In this document: piece after piece, positions 23,790 to 35,359 of the stretch
Layout of the letters: each line of letters begins with the position of its first letter
Position numbering within the stretch: the first letter of the stretch is position 1
Source: Cryptomeria japonica
Lineage: Eukaryota; Streptophyta; Pinopsida; Cupressales; Cupressaceae
Length of the DNA: 64,000 nucleotides
Direction: 5' to 3'
NCBI RefSeq assembly: GCF_030272615.1
Contig: NC_081405.1
Location: forward strand, 610,825,065-610,889,064
Program-made: the position numbers and the translations under genes
Notes under the pieces: model-generated
Seen by the model: only the letters and a program-made list of their open reading frames with translations
Databases searched by the model: none
What the model was told of the DNA's origin: nothing

Positions 23790-24045
23790 CATTGATGGCA
23801 ACACTTAGGAAAATTTTGACATCTAAGTGTTTTACAAAAAAATGCCATAATCAAAATTACTCCCCCTAAGCATATACAGTATCCTTTTTTGCAGAAAATA
23901 CAATGTATACTACTCTGTTAAAGAAATAACATGAAAGTATACATAACATTCACCAAAATTTTAGATACTACTCCCCCTTTGCCAACAATGACAAAGTACT
24001 ACAGAATAACCCTTGTTTCTCATTATCATTAAAATAAATAAGTGT

Positions 24046-27000
24046 TTATGACAATAATGAGTGAAACTTATCAAAAAATGATTTTAAATCTTGCATAAAA
24101 TTCTTCATGGATAATGACCATGACTCAAGTAATGAGGTAGCCACCTCACTCTTTGTTTGCATCTGTGATACCTATTCTTCCATGACATCAATTGTACTCA
24201 TCTCATGGGTTGTCATTAAAGCTTCGAGATTGAGAAATCACTTCTGAAGAATTTACAGTCTGGGTAATAAAACCAATTGAAGTTCCTGCAAATCTCTTGT
24301 CCTATTGCTAATGTCCAACTCTATTCTGGCAGACTGAAGCTGATACTGGTGAATAGTTTTCCCATATGTGGTGAAAGAATCACATGGGGTCTTAAAGTCA
24401 CTTATGTATGTCTTCAAATTAGATTGCAGTTTATCTTTTTGTGGAAGCACATCATCACAGAATAGATGGGGTTGGCTTATTTTGCTCAGCAGTAGTTTTC
24501 CCTCATCCATAGCATCTCTAATATCCTTCTACTCTATCTGAAGTTGAGACTGGAGCTCATTCAATTTCTTTACTAAGGCAGTGTTAAGTGCCTTTTGATG
24601 CTTCTTTTGTGCATTAGTTTCGGCAACTTCCTCCAAGTATTGCACTTGATCCTCTACCAATGTACATAGAAGTTTTAGTTTGGCCCAAAAGGAATTGGTA
24701 CCAGGGAGGTTGGTACCTGGGATCAAACTAGTAAGGGTGTCAATAGCAGTGTGAATGACATCCTACTCCTTTTTCCTTCTCAATGCTTCCATTCTTTCCT
24801 GTGCTAGCTTTATACCTTGCAGTAGCTCTGATTCATTCACAGATTGGAGGTCAAGAGGACTAGTGATGTCAGTCGGTTTGGCTTGACCACCGGTTGCCTT
24901 TGGAGTCTCTACTTGCTTTTTTTTTCTGTTGCCTTCTCCTCTTTTGCTCTTTTCTTTTCCTCTTCTTTCTCCCTTTGTTCTGCTTCATGCCTTTTCTTCT
25001 CTTCCTCCTTCTTTCTTTCTTCTTCTTTCCACTTCTCCTCTTCTTGTTTCTTCTTCTCCTCATCTTTCCGCTTCTCCTCTTCTTTCTTTTCCTCCACTGT
25101 TTTCCTCTTCTCCTCTTCTTTCCTCTTCTCCTCTTCTTTCCTCTTTTCTTCTTCTTGTTTTCTCTTCTCCTCTTCTTTCCTCTTTTCTTCTTATTATTTC
25201 CTCTTCTCCTCTTCTTTCCTCCTTTCTTCTTGTTTCCTCTTCTCTTCCTCTTTTTTCTTCTTCTCCTCCGCTTTCCTTTTCTCTTCCTCTTTCTCCGCTT
25301 TCTCTTTATTTGCCTTTTCCTTTTCCATATTTTGCTTGTCTGCTTTTTCTTTGTCCTGTTTCTCCTTTTTCACTTTTTCTTTATCGACCTTTTCCTTTTC
25401 AACATCCAAAGCATCAACATCAATGGTGCCCACCTATTCTATAGCCAGTTCTCCATCATCATCAAATACCTCATCCAACTTTCCGGTTTCTAGTTCCTGT
25501 TCGGCCTTCTTGTTGGCCTCAGACACTTGATGCAACCGAATAGAAGCTTTGGCATGAAAATGATTATACTTCTCTACTTCAGAGGTTTTGCCTTCAAGTA
25601 GCCTGAGTCTTCTTCTTCTTCTCATGAAGAAGAGACCTTTATGTGTGTCCATAATCTGAAATAATTTAGAATTGGAGGCTTCAGGAAAGTACTAAGCAAA
25701 TACTTTCTCCCTTATTTCCAGTTCTTTCTCTATGGCAATGCGCCATTTGTTGTCCAAAGAATTATATAAAGAATTAGGTGCCTCAAATCTAATTTTTGAT
25801 GGTGACTGGTCATTTTTACACAAATAATTTATGAATTTCCACTCTATTTCCTCTTTCTCACTATAGGTAAAGCCATCAAAACACTCCTTCAGATCACTAA
25901 GTAATTTTCTTCTTATGTTCTTGATAGTCCTTTGACAATGTGTCATTGGCTTATAAGAAAAGATGTCAATATTTACCGGTGCAGATGATGTAGGTGTCTT
26001 GCTGGTAGCTTTTGTCTTTTTCCTTGTTTGCCTTGTCTTCTTAGGCTACACACCTGATTCTGTGTCTTTAGATTCCAGTGAGTTTCTCTTGGCCTTCTGC
26101 TTCCTTTCAAATACTTTAGCGGGTGCAACTTCCAGTTTCTTCTTGGTAGGTGATTGCTTGGCCACTTTAGGGCTGGCTAAGGTAACCGGTGCTGATGCCG
26201 CTAGCACTTCCTTTCCCTTTTTCATAGAAGGCTCTTCAACTGATGTTACCCTTTCCAAGTAGGTGTTGGTTCTCTTTTTCTTTGCATTTAAAGGAGAGGC
26301 AATCAGGGTAGAGGCATACCCATCCAACATGTCATACATTATGTCATAACCCATAGGTTCTACTTCTTCCTATATGGGCTCTACCGCTTCCATTACACAC
26401 TCATCTACTCTAATGGTAAAGAAGATGTCCTCTTCATACTTCTTAACAATATCACCAGATATCCTCATCCTCTGTCTCATCTTCCACTTGAAATCATCAA
26501 AGTATTTATTCAAGACTTCAGGATATCTAGTTCCCACTGCTTGGAGACTTTCCCTGACTTGTTTAGTGATCGGTTGGTCAGCAAACCATTGAATATCACC
26601 CACTCCCAAGAAATAGCCTTGGAAGTAGAAAAATAGACCGACCAATAGCTATCCAAATTTGAATCTTAGGGCATTGTCTTGTTTGATGGACTTCAAGTTT
26701 AATAGGAGTTGCTTCTGTAAACAGGTGCATAGATCAAATGAGGCATCCTTCATGATCATTCTATAAGTGGCATTAACCGCAGCAGTAGAGACAGAGTTTA
26801 ATCTGCTAGCATAAAATGTCTAGTATCCTATCGCCATGCAAGCATACTTGACTGACTCATCTTTGATGGTGTTGACGGTCATCCCCCGTTGATTGCTCAC
26901 AGAACCGGTGAGCTTAGTTATTTCTATCTTGATGACTTTCCTAAGGGTTGGCACCTCACTTATGTTGCAGAAACCGGTGACAACATGAATTTTTTTAGGC

Positions 27001-27356
27001 ATAATATCATGCATCCTCTCGAGATACATCTTGTCTCCATGCACTCTGCTCAGGATGATGCAAATGTGGTCTTCTGCGAACTCTTCAAGGAATTAAACCA
27101 TATTGTGATGTTTCTTCCTCTCGAAAATGCTATATTTTGGTTTGATCTTCTTGTCATCCCCACAAAATAGACTTAGATGTGAATGACTTGCTAAGGATCC
27201 TAGGTCTTCCAATTTGCAGTCAATGTACCCTGAAATATCTTCTTCAACAATGACTCCAGTAGGTATTTGGGACAAAGCATTGTATTTCATTTTTCTTTGA
27301 ATTAATTCAGCTAAGTCCATAGGTGCACTAGAACTAGAGTGCGATGCAAATGCCAT
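24046..27356 (-). pseudogene. ORF2: retroelement protein of unknown function with Lys/Glu-rich coiled coil
   Basis: About 1100 codons from ATG 27356 (MAFASHSSSSAPMDLAEL) to TAA 24046-24048. One frame is kept from 27356 to about 24920. A single-base slip in an A8-9 run shifts it for the remainder. The N-terminal ~330 residues look globular (VHGDKMYLERMHDIMPKKI, VVTGFCNISEVPTLRKV, RFKFG, VRESLQAVGTRYPEVLN). Then comes a basic linker (KKKRTN, KKGKEV), a second mixed region, about 170 residues of almost pure K/E/R/Q, and a C-terminal helical part (KLNELQSQLQIE). Most stops replace Gln codons. I do not recognise the family. The N-terminal part has the feel of plant transposon-encoded proteins without a known activity, and resembles in layout the ORF at 58554-60082. 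Confidence 0.7.
24905..25430. repeat. Polypyrimidine/polypurine tract
   Basis: About 525 bp of almost uninterrupted C/T on the plus strand, built from variants of CTTCTCCTCTTCTTTCC. It encodes the Lys/Glu coil of ORF2 on the other strand and is repetitive enough for slippage. Confidence 0.9.
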
Positions 27357-27808
27357 GATTTAACTAATAAAAAAGAATTCTGAAAAATACCTTCACAATT
27401 TTGAAATTAGGGTTTGACAAATGCAGCTCACACTACACCACTTTGGTTGCTTGATTACCACTTGATGTTCTTCACTTGATTGATTGTAAATGACTCTAGA
27501 TACTTCTGCAAGATTTGAAATCTCTCTAAATTGCAAGTCAAATCGCCTTTTGTCACTCTGCTCTTGAAAAAAAAAATCTTTGCTCAAAAATTGATAAGTG
27601 AAAATGACTTGAAAATTCCTTTTAAATGAATTCTTCATCTACCATAATAAATGCTCCACCGCTAGGGCACAAAACCTAATTTTCCTTTTACCATTTCACA
27701 ATCTTCTACTGATTGATAGGTAACGTATACCGGTTAAGGTCTTTTATAGGTGTAGACTGGGGGGTTTGAAACATTTCACTAATTTGTTCACCTGAGCTTT
27801 TCTGAAGC
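27357..27808. other. Spacer between ORF1 and ORF2 of the pol-less element
   Basis: About 450 bp with stops in all minus frames and no recognisable motif. It may be leader or intron for ORF2. Confidence 0.5.
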
Positions 27809-29089
27809 TCAGTTTGCTGGGTCAGCGACTTCCACACTAGGTACAAAAACCAGTTCATCTTGTGACACTTCTTTAGGTTTCTTTTTCCATGTTTTATTCA
27901 TTCTTGCTTGAATGGTTTCAACATCAATCTTCCCTTCTAGAGTGACCGGAATGTCATCTGATAGGTTCGTTCTCATTCTTCAGGTTCTAGCAGGGTGTCC
28001 CGGTTTGTTGCAATGATAGCATACCATTCCAGCTATTCTCCATGGTCCATTGTTCATTCTACCATTCTTCCTCCTGCATGTTGTAGTAGTGTGACCACTA
28101 CCATGGCAAATCAAACAGATTACTCTCCAACCGGTTGCCACTTGATAGCTACCACCACCTGACTGATGGTCATAGGCATTATACCAGTTTGGATTCTGGT
28201 TCATAGAGGATTCAAAAAAAACTCCTTGAGTCCTTTGAGGATATCTCCCAGTGTTGTGCATAACAGACCTGCATTCAAATTCTCTATGCCCAAACTTGTT
28301 TCATGCATAATAGTTACCATTTAATCTATTGGATCTAGGCTTATTGTTTAGAAAATAAGGAAAATTATTGTAGGCCTTATTTCTACACACATTAGCAGTA
28401 TGTCCTTCCTTGAGACAATTAAAGCAAACAAGTTTAAACTTTTGCTTACCTTTATCCTTTGATGTCGGTTACTTCTTTGGTGCTCCATATTTTGGTCCAG
28501 AGGTCTCACCTTCCTCATAACTGGAAAAACCAAGTCCAGTGGTATTCTTTACCAGTTTTGCTGATTCAAGCTTTTGTTCTAGCTTAACAGTACTCTTATT
28601 GAATTTGGCAAGTATTTCCTTTCACTCAATGAGTTCCTTGGAAATAGCAGCATTGGAATCCTTCAAGGTTGCATTCTTAGAAATAGCCAAGTTTAGTTCA
28701 CCTTGCATTTCTTGTTTTTCCACTTTACTCTCTTGGAGATGAGCAGTAAGGGCAATGATTTCTTGCTTCAGCTTGGAGATCTTATGATCTTTGTCTTTTA
28801 CCAGGTCTTCAGCTTTCCTCCAGTTCTCCATCTCTTGACACATTCTGATAGTCAGTTCTTCTAGTTCCCTTCTCTGGTTAGCTTTAGATTCATTTAGTTT
28901 TTCAACTTCTTCAACTAGGGCTTCTATGTTTGATTCATCAGAAGAACTATTTTCAGTAAGCTCCATCAGTTTCTCAGCATGCTCTCTTCTCTTTACTAGA
29001 GAGGCTTTATATTTGACTTTAAGTTCATCAAAGGCTTTCTCAGTCTGAGTGAGATGATGAGTAAGCTCCCTCACAATGTATTCCCCCAT
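27809..29089 (-). pseudogene. ORF1: Gag-like coiled-coil protein with CCHC zinc knuckles
   Basis: A single frame of about 427 codons from ATG 29089 (MGEYIVRELTHHLTQTE), 36 bases after the PBS, to TGA 27809-27811, with four internal stops. Residues 1-170 form a heptad-rich coiled coil (MELTENSSSDESN, EALVEEVEKLNESKAN). Then come four nucleocapsid-type knuckles: CFNCLKEGHTANVC (about 28430), one with its first Cys position changed to a stop (NKFGHREFEC, about 28300), CLICHGSGHTTTTC (about 28110), and CYHCNKPGHPART ending in a stop where the last Cys belongs (27980-27982). The knuckles and position argue for an RNA-binding Gag-like role. The coiled coil could drive assembly. Confidence 0.75.
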
Positions 29090-29124
29090 ATCTTCTTCCA
29101 AGTGGTTAAACTTATAGAAAGGTT

Positions 29125-29137
29125 GGCTCTAATACCA
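29125..29137 (-). other. Primer-binding site (tRNA-Met type, one change)
   Basis: Minus-strand TGGTATTAGAGCC, two bases inside the LTR end. It differs from the copia site at one C to T position. Confidence 0.8.
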
Positions 29138-29139
29138 AT

Positions 29140-30300
29140 TGATGAATACTAAGTATACCAAAAATTATTGAACTTAAACTCTTAAACAATTTAGTTGTTA
29201 ATCGGTATAACAGATTTACTAACAAACTGGTTAAGACAAATGCAAACCAAACAACAAATAAATAATTCACCCACAAGAGAACAATCACTATAACACAAGA
29301 GGTTTTGACATGGAAACCCAAATGGGAAAAACCACAGTGAGTAGAAACTTACAAGTAACTATCTACAGAATAGTAACCAGACCGGTTAAGGTCAAACCGG
29401 TTAAGGTCATATAATGTTCTTCACCAGAACAGATCTTGTTAGGAATCCAAATCTTTGTTAGGAGATAAGTCATGTTAAAGACTACCTTGTGAGAGGATTT
29501 TAGATCCATAGTTGTGAACCACCTTGTTAGAGGATTTACAAAGGCTTTGTCAGGCCTACCCAGTTAAGGGTTTCAGACTTGTCAAAGATGTGAGTAATCA
29601 ACAAGTGAGTGATCTAGATACTAGCATGGTATGCTTGGTTAGATCCTTGATAGGTCATTGTTAATGCATATTTATCATTACTTTAGTCTTCAATATCTCC
29701 ACACTCTGTTTCTTCACACAGACCTAATCTTCTCTTCAGTGATCGCACATATGAAAACCTCATCAACTCCTAAAACCCTATCATTTTTTAAAACCCTAGA
29801 CATGATGTCCTTATAAAGGAATCTGATTTCATGTTAGTCCAATAGGATTACATTGCAAGTTCCTAGGTTCAGTGCATCAAGACACATTTGGTAACATGAC
29901 ACAAAATCACCACCAAAGTGTCGGTGGATGATAACTCATCACAAAAATACCGGTTGGTAACACATCATAGATTAATAGTGGTTCATTACCGATTACCGGT
30001 TCATACATTTTACCAATTATCGGTTTGTCAAAATGAAGTCTGGAAAAGTGTTAACTATCACTTTGTTCCTTCATACCATTTTGGGATCCTCGAACCGTTT
30101 GAGCTTTTCATACTGCTTTGGGTCTTTAGTCAGTTTGTGACTAGTAAACACCTTCTGCAAAACACCGATAGTCTGAAGACTATAATTCATAATACCAGTT
30201 GGAACAATTACCTGTTGAGCATAACTCATACATAGGGAAGTGATCATAAAACAAGTGTGTGCTCATCAATGACAATCACAACATCATCAAAATGCCAACA
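29140..30300 (-). repeat. 5' LTR of the pol-less element
   Basis: 1161 bp, homologous to 22597-23775 throughout, TGTTGGCATTTTG start and TTCATCA end in element orientation. Confidence 0.9.
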
Positions 30301-31949
30301 TTTGTGTGTTTGTAAGATGACTCCTAGTAAGTATCTAAGGATCTTACTAGTACTAAATTTCATGTATTCTATTTGATATAGCTCCCAGTGTGAGTCAGTG
30401 GATATTAAGTTAGTCCTAGATGCAATATTTTTGTGTTTTTAATTCCCCATATTTCTTATCAATAATTTTTTTTAAGTGTCTATAATCAATGTTTTTTTAA
30501 GTATGTGTTTTAATAATATATATTTTTTAAAGTATGTTTGTTATCAATGTTGATCATATTTCTCACTTTGTAGTTATATATTTTATCTTGATATTGTAGA
30601 TTGACAAGATCCTATGTATTAGAGACTACTTCATTGTCGAGCTTGGAGTTGTCTTTTCTCTTTAATATCTTGATGAAATAATTTGTCTTCTCCATACTTT
30701 ACTAAGAGTATTAGAATAAGGTCATACTCCTACTAAAGTGGAGTCTAAATGTAGTGTAGATTGTATCACTTAACATTAGGTTTTGACCCACTTTTATGAT
30801 TTTGTCTAATTTATGTTCGATTGTGCTCAAATTTAGGACTATTTTTGTAATCTTGGTGCATTCCCCAATCCATGACTCTTTTACTAGATCAGTTTGTTAT
30901 CAATAGAGTGTTAGGTGCCCCTATCCATGAAATTCAATCCTAAATTTTTAAATATGAATGTTAGTTTTGCTAGTAGTGTAATTTTTCCCTTTGATTTCAA
31001 GCAAGTCCCAAACAATTAAATTAAAAAATGTGTAATTTCAATATAAATACAATCCCCTCTCGCATTTCAAAATTTTATTTATTTCTATAAACATTGCACT
31101 ATCAATTTCAAGTCCAATCAAGAAATTGAGCATATGTATACAATAAATGAGTAAAACATTGAAGCATACAACTTTGTTACCAAAATCATGATCAATAACA
31201 TTGTGTTTCTCCATGATAAAAGCATGCAAGTTAACATGTTCTATAAATATTAAGCCTTGTGTGAGACTTCAATCCAAGGGTTTCATACTTGGGGAGAATT
31301 TCCCAATTTTTCATTTTCATTATTATATAAAGCCTATATCCTACTAAGGATGCACGCTCTTTTCATCATCATAACTATTGTGGAGGTGGGAACACCAACA
31401 CAGGGTTTAACTGAGGCAAGCCCCAATACATTACAACCCTTCTTCCCTATTTTATATGTGTTTAAGTATAGATCATACTATGAAGTAGGTAAATAAACAT
31501 AAAGTAGACTATCATGGGTTATGATCACTTTCAAATAGATGAAAACACTTTTACTAGGGAGATACACCTATAGGAACTCCTATCTACATTCTTTCCTATT
31601 TTTATTAGTCTCAAATATCTCATACTAGGGTTCCCAACACTTTAAATTGATAGTTTCAGCTCTAGTTTCTAGATCCATGTTCTTCTCTATGTCCCGTTTT
31701 CAAATCTCACTTATTATATCTCCTATCTATTCTATAATTTATTCTTATTGCTAAAAACCTTCATTTTCATCATTAAACCCAATGTTATGCATCAATCTCA
31801 ATTTCATTGTAGCAAAGGAACATAGTGTAAGTATTTAGTTTCCAACTATGACTATAGTTGAACCTTTTTGTGTTCCAATACTATGCTATAGAATTTTGAG
31901 ATCTTATTTTTGGCCTATAGGCCTACAATCTCATTTCCATCCATATGTG
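30301..31949. other. No recognisable gene
   Basis: AT-rich sequence without a coding signal. 30323-30351 repeats a 29-bp segment from the other flank of the pol-less element (see findings). A purine tract TACTTGGGGAGAATTTCCC at about 31288 resembles one at 22160 and may belong to gypsy debris. Confidence 0.4.
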
Positions 31950-33115
31950 TTCTTCCTTGCATAAGTATTATACTTTGGCTTGTGGTTATGATCCTAAAGG
32001 AATATACTCTATTTCAAGAGGTTATCAGTTATTAGATGCTAAAAATAGTGCGTTAAAGGATTTTCCTTGGTGAAAAAATATTCGAAATAATTTTTGTTGT
32101 CTGAAATGTAATTTCTTTCCTTGGCTTGATAGTCAAAATAAACTTATTACTTTATACAATCTCATAACATGGGTATTCCAAGGTTCTTCTAAGTGTTTTC
32201 TTTGTGATTTTCATGAGGAAGATTCTTGTTGCCTTTTTTTTTCAATATGCCATGGTGGAAGTGTTTTCATCATTCTTTTGTTCATGCTTCTTATTTGTCT
32301 AATTTCTAGGCTCACTTGTGTCACCCTCCTACTACTAATTCCTTTCTTAAGGTGGTCTGCAATATTGGTCCTATTTTTCTTCTATCCTAAATTTGGTTAG
32401 AGATAAACTTTCATACTTTTTAAGGACAACATAATTTATTTGAGCATTTTTCACATAAGATTTTAAATTCAATTCAATAGACTCTTGCAACTAAATGCAC
32501 TTTTGATTAGATCCTTGCTCCTATTCATCTCAGGGTTGTTAATAATTTGGATATCACTAACTTTCTTCTTTCTACTGCTTCTAAGTCTCAAACTCATCAT
32601 TCTCAAAAGGTTAACAAGAGTGGTCATTGGACAACTCCTAGTTTTATTTTTAAAATTAACATTGATGGTACCTCCATTGGTAATCCTAGTCCACCTAGGA
32701 TTAGAGGTGTTGGTTGTGATATAGTTCTACCTTTATTTAGTTCCTTTTTGTTGTGTGTACTATATTTTGTACCAATAATAAAATAAATGATCATGCCCTT
32801 CTTGTTGCTTTGTATTAGTTTGTGATTTGGTTTCAAAGCATGTTATTTGTGAGATAGATTTCATGATTTTTTTGTCCCTTTTAAATAAAAGAATTTCTAA
32901 GTGTTCTTCTTGTCATCTAACTTCATTAGTTGATCAAGTTCATGTTTCATCTTAGAACTTCAACTCCATATTCTTTGTTCCTATCCCTCAAATGGAATCC
33001 AATTATAGATTCTCTAGGCAAATGGGCTTCAGGAAACCCTAGAGAATTAAATGTTTTTTTCTTGGGATTCTTTTTCTCCTTGAATTGGGTTAATCAATTG
33101 GTACATTTTCTTTAA
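31950..33115 (+). pseudogene. LINE (non-LTR retrotransposon) tail: zf-RVT and RNase H
   Basis: At 32170-32277 the frame reads WVFQGSSKCFLCDFHEED followed by SCCLFF and ICHGGSVF. This is the zinc-binding region that follows RT in plant LINE ORF2. At about 32620-32730 comes GHWTTPSFIFKINIDGTS then IGNPSPPRIRGVGCD, the start of a LINE-type RNase H with its first catalytic Asp. Near 32990 WNPIIDSLGKWAS matches the end of that domain, where an Asp is expected in an AD.LAK.G context. Frames change between the blocks. RT itself is not recognisable upstream. Confidence 0.65.
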
Positions 33116-35359
33116 AATTATGTGAGATAATCATTGTACTTCTTTCTTACTTTTTTTCTAGGGTCATGTGTTTTTGGAGATGGTGGAATTGTGGAGAACC
33201 TTTTGTCTTCTCCCTATTTCCCTTTTTGTGATAGCTACGATTGTCTCTATATATTATCATATTCTCTTTAGAACTCCTATGATATCATTTCATTGAAGAA
33301 TTAATCAACAATAATTTTAAGTTTTTTAAATCATTTTAAATACTGATATGTATATATCCATTGGAGAAAGAAAGATTTGAATATTCTAGAGGTTATTAAG
33401 CCGATAGGCTTTTAGTGGGGGCATTTATGCCCGGAAAGTTGTCAGCCTTCCGACAGCCCATCGAAAAAACTCACTTCCGATCAACGACATTCTGCTAGCC
33501 CATTTGAAAAAAGTACCTCACATCTTCCAAGTATTTATCACCAGAGTTAACTCATTCGCGTTGGCGACGAATTATGTCAGTGGAGTATTATGTTTTGCGT
33601 GAGATGTATCCAACATGTCTTCAAAGTGTTTATGGCCGAAGTTAATTCATGTGCATTGAACATCGTTATATTACCGGGGTAGACATTAATACCTCTGTTT
33701 TCCACTATTGCCATTCATAGAGGTCGAATTTGTTTTCGAGGTGTACCAGGTCTTCAAAGTGTTCATGACCGAAGTTAAGTCGGAGCTATTCATAGAGGTG
33801 GAATTGCTTTTGGAGGTGGGTGTTGTTTGGAGCAGAGCGGTCATGAGAAGGAGTAGATTAGTTTTTCTATGGCAAGGTTTGTGCGCTATTTCCTATTTTT
33901 GCATAGACTTTATGAATGCTTGCAATCTATTGTGAGTTTTACTGTTTGTTTATTAGGCAGATAAGGACCTTTAGGAAAAGTGCCTGTTTCAATTTTTTAA
34001 GGATTTTAAGGAAAAATGCCTTTTTGTTTTGATTTTTCTAAGGGTTTTATATACATAGCTATAGTTTGCATGGCATCACTTTTGGTTTGAAATTAGAAGT
34101 CATTAGTGGCTGTGCCTATTGTAACATGCCTAATTTGTCCACTAGAGATTCCACTCATCATTTTTTTCTTTCTCGCTGTGTTTGCCTTGAAGGTGTGGTC
34201 CGTCTAAAGGCTTCTCTCCACACCTTCCATTGTTGTTGCCTCCATAGAACATAAAGATGCTTGTCAAGATTGCAAGAGGGAAGAAACTAGCTGAGAAAGA
34301 AATTTATATTGATTGAATTCCTAATTGTTCACGGTGACAGTAAAGAATATATCAAACTTTTTCTATCATAGTGAAGATTACTTTCATGAAAAGGTCAACT
34401 TTAGCTTCTGGGAAGATTCGACCTTGTTTCTTCTCTCTTGCAATCTTGACAAGTAGCTTTGTATTCCAGTAAATATATAAGTCTCAGCTAATACGTGAAA
34501 ACAGGTGAAGATATAAACTACCACCAAATGGAGAGAAGGAAAAAATGTTTAAAGTGCTCACCAAATCTATGTGTGGCTCCTTTGCATATAGTAGATAAAT
34601 CTATTGTTTCTCCAATTGTCATCTCTCCTACATGTAAGTAGATTTGTTGCAAATAAATTTATTTTGCATGTAAGTAGATTTTTTTTGAGGGACAAACTTC
34701 TGCAGCTTATGGTCATTGTAAGTGATTTCACCCCTCACCTAATCATTCAAAGCTGGTTAGGTGAGCACCTTTTAAACTGATTCTCAAACAACATAAAATA
34801 CAATAAAAAGGTAACATCAAGATAGACTCTAATTTCCCAACCAAAGATGGCAATGGTGTTGTATTTCTAGATACAGGGGAACCCAATAACAGAGTCATCC
34901 TTTTATAAAGAAACATATATACATAAGGTTTTAATACAACACTTTCAAGCAGAGACTCACTATTCAATTTCACATTTATTGATATAGAAATATATCAAAA
35001 ATGTAGGTCTCATAATCTATGTAAGAGGCAGAAATCAAATACTCCATTGTTACAATATTTAGGTTGGGCTTAACGAGCACACCCTAAATGTTGATTAAGG
35101 TAGCCAATGTGGAATTTGTTGCCCTCCTACTTGTAATTAACTCATGTTGTTTGGTAAATGCCTCTGAAATTCAGCTTTTAAATGTCTTTACCACTTGTAC
35201 ATGACAAGTTGTTGTGCTACAGAGTAAATGGCCTAAAATCATGAATGATATAGGAGTTTAGTAATAGATTGTAGTTGGAAATACTTTGGTAGATGATGAA
35301 TGTGAGCTGCTTGGCTGAATTATTCTTTGTTTAAGGTTTAGCAAGGATAGTTCAAGGGT
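33116..35359. other. No gene; short diverged repeats
   Basis: Noncoding. Three diverged direct repeats of a block around TCTTCAAAGTGTTTATG...CGAAGTTAATTCATG occur at about 33512, 33613 and 33748. A 35-bp hairpin-containing motif at 33409-33443 recurs at 38496-38529. The rest shows nothing I recognise. Confidence 0.5.
33409..33443. repeat. Short hairpin motif, copy 1
   Basis: Contains GGGC-ATTTAT-GCCC (33419-33432). The 35-bp motif matches 38496-38529 with a few changes and one indel. The flanks do not match. Confidence 0.6.

Larger units (their letters stand above)
22597..30300 (-). mobile_element. Pol-less (non-autonomous) LTR retrotransposon with two ORFs
   Basis: A 7704-bp element with LTRs of 1179 and 1161 bp, PBS TGGTATTAGAGCC at 29125-29137 and PPT at 23776-23789. 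Two degraded ORFs lie between, both on the minus strand: ORF1 (29089-27809, coiled coil plus zinc knuckles) and ORF2 (27356-24046, unknown domain plus Lys/Glu coil). No protease, integrase, RT or RNase H motif is present in any frame. LTR ends, the LTR box, PPT and PBS resemble the copia elements nearby, so mobilisation in trans by such an element is plausible. The 5-bp flanks are TTTAT and TTTGT. Confidence 0.88.

Noticed and set aside
24844-25530. Plus-strand ORF of 228 residues rich in Ser/Phe/Leu
   Set aside because: It is the complement of the Lys/Glu coil of the minus-strand ORF2, created by the polypyrimidine tract.
22597-30300. Misassembled or internally deleted ordinary copia
   Set aside because: The interior is filled by two long coherent ORFs with no trace of pol, and the PBS and PPT are adjacent to the LTRs, so the element looks built this way.
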